Below are positions 44,073-52,518 of a DNA stretch of 64,000 nucleotides, in pieces (the stretch's first letter is position 1; each line of letters opens with the position of its first letter). Origin of the DNA: Myxococcota bacterium (GTDB taxonomy: Bacteria; Myxococcota_C; UBA6777); the NCBI GenBank assembly GCA_023150835.1, contig JAKLKB010000020.1, positions 1 through 64,000 of the forward strand, written 5' to 3'. The translations under genes and the position numbers were made by a program. The notes below the pieces were generated by a model. The model was not told the DNA's origin. It was given only the letters and a program-made list of their open reading frames with translations, and searched no databases.

Positions 44073-45515
44073 TTACCAATCTTCTTCGGGTTCATCGCCT
44101 CGACGGCGTGGGGGAGGACGACGGCGGGAAGTCGTGCGTGCGTCGGGTTGGACGCGTGCGCCGGGTTGGGTGCGTGCGGCAGGTTCGGTCTTGGTCGTTG
44201 CAGCGGGTTCTTCTTCGGGTTCTCCGCTCCCTGCATCCACGCGCAAGATCGTGGGCGGCGGCAATTCGCCTGTGGTCGGCGATAATGGACGGCCCTTCAG
44301 CTTTCGGGCAGCAGAGAACTTCATCCCAATCCGCGCAGCGATGGCTTTGATCTCAGGATTTCCGCGAACAAACGCATCGCGGATCACCCCACCACCCGTT
44401 TGAAAACCAAGCGCAAGCAAGGCTTCTGCGGCATACAAACGCACCAAGAGATGCGGATCGCGCAGTGCCGCTTCAAGCGCTTCTTGTGTCTCTGGGTCTT
44501 TGACTTCGACAAGCGCTTGCGCAGCATCAACCCGTGTATTGGGGTTGCTGTCTTTTAACAGACCTGCAAGCACACTTCCGCCCTCGCGCCGACCGAGCCG
44601 ACCGAGCGCATAACCCGCAGCGATCTGCACTTCTTTCGAGCCATCCTTGAGCAAGCCAACCAGTTTGTCTCTCGCGGATTTACCGCCAAGATCGCCAAGT
44701 GTCGTGGCTGCGATCTTGCGGGAGCTTGCAGTATCCGAAGACAAATCCGCAGTAAACAGCTTGATCCAGCTTTTATCGCCCAATTGCTTGAGCGATTGCG
44801 CCAATTGAGCGCGCACACGGCGGTTGTTGTTGCTGGCCATCTGCTCGCGCAAAAACTCCGCCACACCGCGATCTTTGACCTCGCCAAGAAAGCGAGCGCA
44901 CATCAGCTTCGATCCGCCCGTTTCTTTTTGATAGCATGTTTGTAACGCTTCCATTCCGCCCTTGTCACGGAGTTGAGCAAGCGCCAATGCCGCTTGGTAG
45001 CGCACAAAAGGACGACGCTCTTCGAGCAGCTTGCGCAACGGCTTCACGGCGCTCTTGTCGCCCAGTTCACCGAGTGCTTCGGCGGCTTTCATGCGCGTCA
45101 AAAAGTTCGGCGAGGACAACAACGGCAGCAGTGCCTTCACCGCTTCTTTTTTCTTCATCTTGCCCAAAAACTCGGCGGTCACTTGTTGGCCTTTTCCATC
45201 CGAGCCCCCCAGCAGATCGCGGGTGTACGACCAAACCAGCTTGCCCAAGACTTCGGGGTCTTCGCTGTCGTTCATCGCCACCAACACTTCGTACGCACGC
45301 AGCGCCTTTTCCACTTGGCCGAGCTGCGCAAGCGCATCCACCCGCAGGGCCACAGCCTGTTTCATGTACTTGTCGAGCTGTTTGAGCGCAGCTTTCGCTT
45401 GCCCTTTTTTGAGCTGTCCTTTGAGCGTGTCCAGTTCTCCCGCATGGGCCGGAACCCACGCGCACAAACCCCAAAGAATCCATGTCGCAAAACCAATCGC
45501 GGTGTGTCTCTGCAT
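44073..45515 (-). CDS. Exported HEAT-repeat protein
   Basis: A signal peptide (ending near AHA-GEL) is followed by a TPR-like start and about eight HEAT-type repeats (LLPLLSSPNFLTRMKAAEALGELGD, LRKLLEERRPFVRYQAALALAQLRD, LLKDSNPNTRVDAAQALVEVKD). The C-terminal tail is disordered and rich in Pro, Arg and Thr. HEAT solenoids mediate protein binding; no catalytic motif is present. It starts 15 bases after the upstream metallopeptidase-like gene, so the two are co-transcribed. The choice of ATG 45515 over the adjacent TTG 45518 is uncertain. Confidence 0.85.
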   Translation of the reverse strand: MQRHTAIGFATWILWGLCAWVPAHAGELDTLKGQLKKGQAKAALKQLDKYMKQAVALRVDALAQLGQVEKALRAYEVLVAMNDSEDPEVLGKLVWSYTRDLLGGSDGKGQQVTAEFLGKMKKKEAVKALLPLLSSPNFLTRMKAAEALGELGDKSAVKPLRKLLEERRPFVRYQAALALAQLRDKGGMEALQTCYQKETGGSKLMCARFLGEVKDRGVAEFLREQMASNNNRRVRAQLAQSLKQLGDKSWIKLFTADLSSDTASSRKIAATTLGDLGGKSARDKLVGLLKDGSKEVQIAAGYALGRLGRREGGSVLAGLLKDSNPNTRVDAAQALVEVKDPETQEALEAALRDPHLLVRLYAAEALLALGFQTGGGVIRDAFVRGNPEIKAIAARIGMKFSAARKLKGRPLSPTTGELPPPTILRVDAGSGEPEEEPAATTKTEPAARTQPGARVQPDARTTSRRRPPPRRRGDEPEEDW

Positions 45516-45530
45516 CAAGTCTTGTCTCCT

Positions 45531-46499
45531 TTATGGTCTCAAGTGAACGGCGGGGAGATTGCCTTCTCTCGTTGTGGGATGCAAGGAGCAAGCTCCATGC
45601 GTCGAAAAAACGGATGCGGATCGTACAGATCGGGGAGTTTCTTTGAAGACGGGTGGAAGGGGATATCGGAACAAAGACAGCGAAGCGGCCTGCAAGTATT
45701 TGCGCGCAAAGTCATCAAGAAAGCCTTGCACGCTGCTTCCGACCTGCTGCACAAAAGCTTGCTCGAATGTGTTTCCAGTGCGCATCGACCGCAACAATCG
45801 GCTCACCCCTTCTTGCTTAATCCGTTGCTGAAGTTCATCAAACAGCCAGTGACCAAGGCTATACAGCTCGTTTTGATAAAAGCGCAACGCCTCCACAGAT
45901 TCAAGCGCACGCCAAACCCGCTTGCCTTGGGGACTCGCAAAAAAAGAAGCCAAGCGCTCCACCGACAAACGGACATAACCTTGCTGCGCGGTCACAGAAG
46001 CCATTCCTTCCCGAAACCACAGGGGTATCGAGCGATTGTCCCAATCTTTTTGCTCGCAGCACATCTGAAACATCGCAACATGCGCGATCTCGTGCGTCAA
46101 CAGCTCTGTCAAAGGCCACTGATAAAACTGCCTGCGCCACGTACGAGGACTTTGCAACCAGATATCTCCATAACGCGCCCAAGCCCGTACCCATGGCAAA
46201 CGAAGCTGCAACGCTTCCTCAAGCGACTGATGCGTCGGAAAGATCCGCAGATGCAGCGGAGCTTCTAAGGTCGTCCAACGCTGATTCTCTCGCAAAGCGT
46301 ACAGTGTGGCTTTGAGCGTGTCCGAAACAACAGCGGCATCTCGCTCAAAAAACGAAAGACGCACCGAATTGGGAGCCTCACGCGGAGTCGCTCGCACTTC
46401 CAGCGGAAAATCGGGGATGATCGCCTCACGATAACAACCCACCAGCCCCAGCACCCACCCCAAGCACCACAACAACAGCATCCTCGCCTTTTTTTGCAT
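45531..46499 (-). CDS. Lipoprotein with gluzincin-type metallopeptidase motif
   Basis: The 322-residue lipoprotein (lipobox LVGC) has LTHEIAHVAMF (HExxH zinc-binding helix) and, about 35 residues later, PLWFREGMASV, the Glu third-ligand motif of peptidase-MA-like gluzincins. The rest is helical, with an apparently disordered C-terminus. It is probably a periplasmic or outer-membrane-attached zinc peptidase; the substrate is unknown. ATG 46499 has GGAG six bases upstream; longer in-frame starts put 25 residues before the signal peptide. Confidence 0.75.
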   Translation of the reverse strand: MQKKARMLLLWCLGWVLGLVGCYREAIIPDFPLEVRATPREAPNSVRLSFFERDAAVVSDTLKATLYALRENQRWTTLEAPLHLRIFPTHQSLEEALQLRLPWVRAWARYGDIWLQSPRTWRRQFYQWPLTELLTHEIAHVAMFQMCCEQKDWDNRSIPLWFREGMASVTAQQGYVRLSVERLASFFASPQGKRVWRALESVEALRFYQNELYSLGHWLFDELQQRIKQEGVSRLLRSMRTGNTFEQAFVQQVGSSVQGFLDDFARKYLQAASLSLFRYPLPPVFKETPRSVRSASVFSTHGACSLHPTTREGNLPAVHLRP

Positions 46500-46592
46500 C
46501 CATCGCTCCAAAAAAATCACCCGACCCACATCCATCGGACCAACACAATATCGTCGACGGATGTGATGGGGCATTGCTTAGAAGCTGCGCGT

Positions 46593-47756
46593 CTAAAGCC
46601 CCCAAGAGACCGACAGGATCGGAACAATCGGGTCATTGGGGTTTAACATCTCTTGAAGATTCAAAAACACGCCAATCGAAAACTGCCCAATGATCGAGAA
46701 AAAGCGCAGACCGAACCAAAAACTCAGCCGAAAGTCCGAAGTGAACGTGTTGTCATCAACTTTCGCTCCTTGGGGCAAAGCCACCTTCAACGAAACGCCC
46801 ATCGCTCCGAACCCAAGGCTGAGATAATTCAAGTAAGGACGAGCTTGTCGGGGCATCAAAAATCGGTAAGATATCTCGGCTCCAAACAACAACGAGAGGT
46901 CGAGGTTTGTTTGAAAAGAAAACAGATCAAACCCAACGTAGGCCGAGATCAGCCACTGATCCCGAAACAAAAAATCAAGCCGAACTTCTTGACTTGTTGG
47001 CGTGATCGAATTGTTTTTGTCTGCGGCCTTGCTTCCGAGCGCAAACGAAAAGCGCGCCAAGAGATGTACTTCAAATTGAAAATAAGGCCAACCCTCCCGT
47101 TTGGCGGGCTTGCTGTGAAAAAGCGACTCGATCAGATGCCTTCGTGCCACAAGGCCGATCGGATGGCGGCGTGGCCCAAGCTCCGTCATCACCCCGATCA
47201 CACGGCCTTCTTCGTCCAACAAGGGCGCCCCCGCATACCCCCGCATCAACGGCATATTGACTTGCACGAAGTCCTTCGTGACGCGCCCAATCGCACCTTG
47301 CACAAAACTCCAGCTCAAGGCCGTTTGCGTCAGCCTTTGCACCAACCCTTCGCTGGGAAAAGGATGTCCGACCGCACCCACTTGGACGCCAACATCGACC
47401 TGTTCGACAGGCGAAAACACCAACGGTCGACCAGCCATCCGTCCCATAACACGCAAGATCGCTGTGTCGTGGGTCTTATTAAAAGCCCAGAGATCCGCAC
47501 GAATCCATTGATGATCTTCTGCGTCTCGCTGGATCCAGATATCTCGACCGCATCCCGCAACGCTCACACTTGTCACGATATGGTGACGATCAAATGCCAA
47601 AAACCCCGACCCTTTGCGCGTTCCGCAATGCACGATGTAGATCTGCGTCACGGTGGCCTTGTACACCCGCTGCCAACGCTTGTTCCCATACTCCATCGCA
47701 GGAGCCGTCATCGACAACCACACCGACGCCAACATCACCGAAACAACCGATGTCAT
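46593..47756 (-). CDS. Trypsin-like pseudoprotease fused to a beta-barrel-like domain
   Basis: After a short signal-like segment, residues of about 32-205 have a DegP/trypsin-like pattern: KGSGFLAFDRHHIVTSVSV, HDTAILRV and MRGYAGAPLLDEEGRVIGVMT. At the triad positions the His is Ser (S65), the Asp is kept (D97) and the Ser is Ala (A175), so it should be catalytically dead. The remaining 180 residues are amphipathic strands with aromatic girdles (FQFEVHLLARFSFALG, LISAYVGFDLFSFQTNLDLSLLFG, FRLSFWFGLRFF), likely a small outer-membrane barrel. AAGG precedes the ATG. It may bind peptides at the outer membrane. Confidence 0.75.
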   Translation of the reverse strand: MTSVVSVMLASVWLSMTAPAMEYGNKRWQRVYKATVTQIYIVHCGTRKGSGFLAFDRHHIVTSVSVAGCGRDIWIQRDAEDHQWIRADLWAFNKTHDTAILRVMGRMAGRPLVFSPVEQVDVGVQVGAVGHPFPSEGLVQRLTQTALSWSFVQGAIGRVTKDFVQVNMPLMRGYAGAPLLDEEGRVIGVMTELGPRRHPIGLVARRHLIESLFHSKPAKREGWPYFQFEVHLLARFSFALGSKAADKNNSITPTSQEVRLDFLFRDQWLISAYVGFDLFSFQTNLDLSLLFGAEISYRFLMPRQARPYLNYLSLGFGAMGVSLKVALPQGAKVDDNTFTSDFRLSFWFGLRFFSIIGQFSIGVFLNLQEMLNPNDPIVPILSVSWGL

Positions 47757-48165
47757 CGAGTAAACCTTCCATCAAACGAGGCTTTGTTCTCCATCGATGC
47801 CGCTTGTGGACAAAACCCCCCGCGTTCGCCCCGTTGCGAGCGACAGGATCGTTGTCTTGAAAAACCATCGTTCTCTTCGCCAAATTTATGGGGTCAAGGG
47901 GCAAAAGTCCCTTGTGGAGTGTGGGGTTTCACCCCACCAAAACCATCCACATCGCGCAAGTTCCATAACCAAAAAAGAACGCCGCCGATGCGTGGCGTTG
48001 CAGACTACCACAATCGCCTTCAAAAGAAAGCGGATGTTTCGATCCAGTTGACATCGGTACGTGTCTTTTGCAAAGCTGCGCGAGGGTTCAACGTCCGTCC
48101 TTTGCGCAGACAAGAACCCAACATGCACCTGCACAACCTCGAAAGCCCAAGCGGTAGGGGCCATC
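47757..48165. other. Divergent intergenic region with a short hairpin
   Basis: About 410 bases between divergent genes have no supported gene. A perfect stem GTGGGG/CCCCAC with loop TTTCA lies at 47921-47937. It lacks a T tract. Confidence 0.5.
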
Positions 48166-50589
48166 ATGAGATCATCGTTCTTTGTTAAGCCATTCTTTGT
48201 CGCACTCCTCGTCATCTTGCTGTTGATCGTCGCCAAGTTCGTGATCGGCACAGATTACCTCGCAGACTTCGAACAACAACAACTTCGTCAACAATTTCTC
48301 GGACGCACCCAAACTCCTGTCCGCTTTCCCAAAGACATCGTACTTGTCGAGATCAACGAAGCCAACACAGAAGCCAGCTTGCGCTGGCCTTGGGATCCCG
48401 GCAAAGTCGCGACCCTGATCAAAACACTGCGCGAAGCCAAAGCCAAAGTAATCGCGCTCTCTCTACCGTTGGTTTCGATGAGTCGAGCGTCCTACATACA
48501 AAGCCTAAAAGACGCCCTCGAACAACTCAACAAAGCCTTCCCCCCGCTTGAAAAGCTCGATCCCAACAAGACCAAAGGCATGAACCGCCGCCAAAAAGCA
48601 GACTTCCAAAAAAAGCGTGCAAAACAAGAAGCCGAAGAAGAGCGCGTTAAAGAACTCCGCAAAAAACTAGAAGAACTCACCAAAACGGACGGATACGGCG
48701 AGCTTATCAAAGAAGTCCAAGCCACCAAAAACCTTGTGATCGGTTACTACTACTACAAAACTGAAGACAACATCCCCGGGGTAGAAGCCACTTATCTCAA
48801 ACAAAAACAGCAGATACTCCACGAACAAAAGCACAACAAAGACAAGAAAAAAACCAAAAAAGACGATCGACTTGTCGATCTCTATCGCCTCGATCCACCG
48901 CAGTTTTTGCTTGGGGCGACCGTCGAGCCCGCCACCGAAGTGGCCGCTTTGCGTGAACAAGGCGATCTCGCTCGTCACCTCCGCTATCACGGCTTCCTCA
49001 ACCTCACAGAGAACCCTGACAATCCCCTTTACCAAGTCCCCTTCTTTGCCAAAAACGAACAGAAGATCTATCCGAGCTTTGCACTTGCCACGTACATCGC
49101 AGCCCACCCAGACAGCCCGCCCAAACGCCTCGTTGCAAGCAGCGGATACACGGGCCTTGAGATCAACGTCAAAGGAACCAAGAAGCTTCTGCCCTTGGAT
49201 CGCGACGGCCTATACCGCTTGAATTATTACGGGCCTGTTCAAAGCATCCCCCGCAATCAGCGCGCTCTTGCAAGCACGGTGACAGAAACCAAAGGCTTTG
49301 CCGACGGATTCTTTGAAGGCAAGATCGTATTCGTCGGGATCAATCACCCACAAAAAGGGTTACGCATCCAAACTCCCTTCCCACGATCTTTTTCGGAAGT
49401 CGAACTCCACGCGATGGTCCTTGCAAACCTGCTCCAAGGAAACCCGCTGCTCCAAGGTTCCGCGATGGTCGAGATCGCTGGGTTGCTGATCTTTGGCCTA
49501 CTGTTGGGCTTTTTGCTCAGCCTATTTCGGTACCTCCTTGGTTTCATCGCAACGATCGGCCTCAGCGTTACCTTGATCTTTTTGGATCGCTTCTACTTGT
49601 TCCCCGACAACGTCTGGTATCAATGGAGCTACACCATCCTCGGACTGGGCTTGATCTACCTCAGCGTCAGTCTAGTTCGCCGCCTCACAACCGATCGTGA
49701 TCGCAGCCTCACCATCGGCCGCTTTCGTGAACACGTCCACCCAGACGACCTCGCCAAGATCCTCAAAGATCCAAAAAGCCTCCCCACCCAAGGAACATGG
49801 CGCCCGATCGCCTTCCTTTCCGCCTATGCCCATCCCGTCGGAGACAACCTCAGCGAAGAAAAAAATGCAGCCCGCATCAGCGAGATGTTCGCACACCTCG
49901 TCACCCCCATGGGCGAAGCCATCCGCAACGCACGCGGGATCGTGACCCAGATATCCAGCCATAATTGCCAAGGACTTTTTAACGCTCCCCTTCCCCTCGG
50001 CAACTACGAAGAACAAGCCGCACTCGCCGCCCTCCAGATCCAATTTGCTTGGAATGACTTTGTTCACAAATACTGGATCGCCGAAGGGCTGTCGGAACCC
50101 AACTTTGGGATCGGACTGGATAGCGGATCGGCAGTAATCGGGAATTTTGGAGGCGAAAGCAACTACATCTTTACAGCAGTGGGCAAGCCTGTGACCTACA
50201 GCGAGATCCTACAAGACCTGACCAGCACCTACAAATGCCAAGTGCTGGTGTCCGAGAATATGCAGCAAAAGCTCCAAGCAACCGGGCAATTTGTCATCCG
50301 CGAACTCGATTGGGTGCAGATCAGCGATGCACACCCCAACATGACGCTGTACGAACTGCTCGGAAAAGCCCCCGCAAGCAGCCCGCTCCCAGAAGCCGTC
50401 GAATGGTATCAACAAGGTCTTTCTTACTACCGCTCGCGAAACTTCCAAGAAGCCCAACGCTACTTCGAAGAGATCTTGCAACGCCGCCCCCAAGATGGCC
50501 CTGCTCAAGTGATGTTGGCACGCTGCAAACAATACCTCTCCTATCCCCCCAACTTTAACTGGGACGGGACTTGGAAGCTCAAAGCCTGA
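48166..50589 (+). CDS. CHASE2-domain protein with degenerate nucleotide cyclase domain
   Basis: The 807-residue membrane sensor has a first helix (about 5-27) and an extracytoplasmic CHASE2 domain (about 45-410) that contains a highly charged coiled insertion (about 125-185). Three closely spaced helices follow (about 430-505). A class III cyclase-like domain comes next (about 540-745; WRPIAFLSAYAHP...GLFNAPLPL...GIGLDSGSAVIGNFGG...YIFTAVGKPVTYSEILQDL), then a C-terminal TPR-like pair. Both metal-binding Asp positions of active cyclases and the Asn/Arg transition-state pair appear substituted, so enzyme activity is unlikely and a regulatory or nucleotide-sensing role is inferred. ATG 48166 follows AGGGG; an upstream GTG at 48061 precedes residues unlike the family. 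Confidence 0.85.
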   Translation: MRSSFFVKPFFVALLVILLLIVAKFVIGTDYLADFEQQQLRQQFLGRTQTPVRFPKDIVLVEINEANTEASLRWPWDPGKVATLIKTLREAKAKVIALSLPLVSMSRASYIQSLKDALEQLNKAFPPLEKLDPNKTKGMNRRQKADFQKKRAKQEAEEERVKELRKKLEELTKTDGYGELIKEVQATKNLVIGYYYYKTEDNIPGVEATYLKQKQQILHEQKHNKDKKKTKKDDRLVDLYRLDPPQFLLGATVEPATEVAALREQGDLARHLRYHGFLNLTENPDNPLYQVPFFAKNEQKIYPSFALATYIAAHPDSPPKRLVASSGYTGLEINVKGTKKLLPLDRDGLYRLNYYGPVQSIPRNQRALASTVTETKGFADGFFEGKIVFVGINHPQKGLRIQTPFPRSFSEVELHAMVLANLLQGNPLLQGSAMVEIAGLLIFGLLLGFLLSLFRYLLGFIATIGLSVTLIFLDRFYLFPDNVWYQWSYTILGLGLIYLSVSLVRRLTTDRDRSLTIGRFREHVHPDDLAKILKDPKSLPTQGTWRPIAFLSAYAHPVGDNLSEEKNAARISEMFAHLVTPMGEAIRNARGIVTQISSHNCQGLFNAPLPLGNYEEQAALAALQIQFAWNDFVHKYWIAEGLSEPNFGIGLDSGSAVIGNFGGESNYIFTAVGKPVTYSEILQDLTSTYKCQVLVSENMQQKLQATGQFVIRELDWVQISDAHPNMTLYELLGKAPASSPLPEAVEWYQQGLSYYRSRNFQEAQRYFEEILQRRPQDGPAQVMLARCKQYLSYPPNFNWDGTWKLKA

Positions 50590-50635
50590 CCTTCCACCTC
50601 CGCCCCTTCACCCCAAACTCTCATGGGGACGTACC

Positions 50636-51331
50636 ATGCGTACAAACACCAGTTCTTGGCTTTCCCGATCTCTCGTATACATCGGGCTATGCGGCGCTTT
50701 ACTGCTTTCCAATTGCGAGTGTAGCGCTCCCGTCCGCCCTCAAGACCGCTTCAACAACGGACTGGTGTGTACAGGTGTAAGCGGAGACAACCAATGCAAG
50801 GGACTTTTCTGTTGGCGATTCAAAAAAGATCCCCCCAACGGCGATGGCGTCTGCACCACAGTCTGCACCAACGAAGAAGAAGCTTGTGCGAACGGCGGTA
50901 TCTGCCGTAAAGGCTTCCAGCCCGAGTCGCCTGATCGCGGATACTGCGTCGTCCCCTGCACCTCCGAAAAAGATTGCGCCCCCACACTTGGCTGCCAACA
51001 AATCAACAACCAAGGCGACAAATACTGCTGGCGAACAGACCCCACCACCAAACAAAACACCAACGGCAGCAAATGCACCGATGCCCGCGAGTGCTTGGGT
51101 GGACACTGCATCAAAGGCTTGTTTGAAAGCGGGTTGGCTCTATGCAGCGAGACCTGTACGAAACTCGGCGATCCGTGCAAACATCGCGGTGTTTGCGCTA
51201 TCCAAGACACACTCGGCGGCACAGCAACACTGTTTTGCTTGGTCGAATGCCAGCAAAACAGCGACTGTTCTGACAACCTTTCCTGCAACGCTTCCCCAAG
51301 CAAGCGCAAGTACTGCGGCCTCGCCCCTTAA
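50636..51331 (+). CDS. Secreted Cys-rich (probable lipo-) protein
   Basis: The 231-residue protein has a signal peptide ending LLLSNCECS (lipobox-like, with an unusual Asn before Cys). The mature part has about 20 Cys in repeating C-x(3-12)-C modules (CTTVCTNEEEACANGGICRKGF, CTSEKDCAPTLGC). It resembles the larger Cys-rich protein at 18315-19748. The function is unknown; a surface or matrix role is typical of such proteins. It lies 46 bases after the CHASE2 gene and is probably co-transcribed. GGGGA precedes the ATG. Confidence 0.8.
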   Translation: MRTNTSSWLSRSLVYIGLCGALLLSNCECSAPVRPQDRFNNGLVCTGVSGDNQCKGLFCWRFKKDPPNGDGVCTTVCTNEEEACANGGICRKGFQPESPDRGYCVVPCTSEKDCAPTLGCQQINNQGDKYCWRTDPTTKQNTNGSKCTDARECLGGHCIKGLFESGLALCSETCTKLGDPCKHRGVCAIQDTLGGTATLFCLVECQQNSDCSDNLSCNASPSKRKYCGLAP

Positions 51332-51365
51332 ACAGACTCTTCTGCGGCCTCGCCCCTTGAACAGA
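51313..51365 (+). repeat. 24-base tandem duplication over a stop codon
   Basis: CTGCGGCCTCGCCCCTTAAACAGA (51313-51336) recurs at 51342-51365 with one change (A to G), a period of 29. The first copy contains the TAA stop of the Cys-rich gene; in the second the same position reads TGA. Confidence 0.9.
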
Positions 51366-51378
51366 TCCGTCTTTGCTC

Positions 51379-51407
51379 TTGACGTCCGACGCGGATACTC
51401 GTAGAGT
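51379..51407 (+). promoter_or_regulatory. Candidate promoter of the TPR lipoprotein gene
   Basis: TTGACG (51379-51384), a 17-base spacer and TAGAGT (51402-51407) lie about 35 bases before the ATG at 51442. The pair is also flanked by the inverted repeat CTTGAC/GTCAAG (51378-51383 and 51405-51410), a possible operator. Confidence 0.5.
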
Positions 51408-51441
51408 CAAGCGGTCTTTTTGCTAGGATAGAGAGGTTTGT

Positions 51442-52227
51442 ATGCTTTGGACAGATCGTATCCGTTGTTGGCTTCCTTTCTTTGGCGTGTGGATGCTCAG
51501 CGTTGCCCTCCTTCAAGGCTGCCCCAACGCCAAGATCCACGAACGTGCCAAGTTTCTACATGACCGAGGACTTCTACTGCTTCAACAAGACAAATTGGAA
51601 CTTGCAGAAGAAAGCTTCAAAGCAGCCCTTGAGTACGACGCCCGCTTTAAACAGGCCCTCAATAGCCTCGGTCTGCTCGCCGTCCGTAAAGGCAAACTCA
51701 AAAAAGCCGAAACCCTCTTCAAACAAGCCCTTGCGATCGACTCCAATTTCGCCAACGCACGCGGTAACCTTGGGTATGTGTACTTCCAATACAAAGACTA
51801 CCCCAAATCCATCCAGCTCAATCTCTCGGCTTTACAGATCGAACCCGCCCTTCACGACGCACGCTACAACCTCTCGCTTGCTTATTTTTATACCCGCGAC
51901 TTCAAAAACGCACGCAAACACCTCGTCCGATTGTTGCTCTACGATCCGAACCACGTCAACGCACACTTTGTCCTGAGTTCCATCGAGTTCGAGCGGAAAA
52001 ACTACAAGCAAGCCGCTCAACACGCCATCCGCGCCGCTCAGATCGATCGCAACCACAAACGCGCTTACGAAGTCCTTTGCAAATCCTTCTATCACCTCGG
52101 TCAATACAAGATCTCCTGCCAACAGTGCAAGCAGATCGTTCGCATCGATCCCGAAGACCCCATCGGCAAAACACTCGTCGATGTCGTCCACAAAAAGCTC
52201 CAAGAAACTGGGGAATCTTGCCAATAA
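51442..52227 (+). CDS. TPR lipoprotein (PilF/PilW-like architecture)
   Basis: The 261-residue lipoprotein (lipobox LLQGC) has about six TPR motifs (LLLQQDKLELAEESFKAALEYD, LAVRKGKLKKAETLFKQALAID, and so on). The overall plan matches outer-membrane TPR lipoproteins such as the type IV pilus pilotin PilF/PilW, but no pilus genes are nearby, so only the TPR lipoprotein call is firm. It has an AGAGAGG site and its own likely promoter. A 290-base gap without a clear gene separates it from the giant TPR gene. Confidence 0.85.
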   Translation: MLWTDRIRCWLPFFGVWMLSVALLQGCPNAKIHERAKFLHDRGLLLLQQDKLELAEESFKAALEYDARFKQALNSLGLLAVRKGKLKKAETLFKQALAIDSNFANARGNLGYVYFQYKDYPKSIQLNLSALQIEPALHDARYNLSLAYFYTRDFKNARKHLVRLLLYDPNHVNAHFVLSSIEFERKNYKQAAQHAIRAAQIDRNHKRAYEVLCKSFYHLGQYKISCQQCKQIVRIDPEDPIGKTLVDVVHKKLQETGESCQ

Positions 52228-52518
52228 ACCTTTGTTATCCGCTGATTTCCTTTGGTATGTATGTCGTTGTTGTGTCTCTCTCTCTCGAAAACGTGGTTGC
52301 CTTTCCTCGAAGGCCTGTGCTAATAGAAAGGCCCAACATTTTCGTCTGTGCGGACTTCTCATACAAAGCGCGAACGTCTCTGTGAGGAAATCAAACTACA
52401 CCCAAAGCCTTCTTCATCAAAGACCTCACGCAACGCATGGTAGCATTCGTTTTTTTTGTGGTTGGATACTGAAACGCGAGTGAGCATTGAAACTTCAGCA
52501 CGCAGGAGCGGTGAGTCT

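Noticed and set aside
46653-48188. 511-residue plus-strand ORF
   Set aside because: It is antisense to the pseudoprotease gene and crosses the divergent intergenic region, with Arg/His/Pro-rich sequence and no ribosome site.
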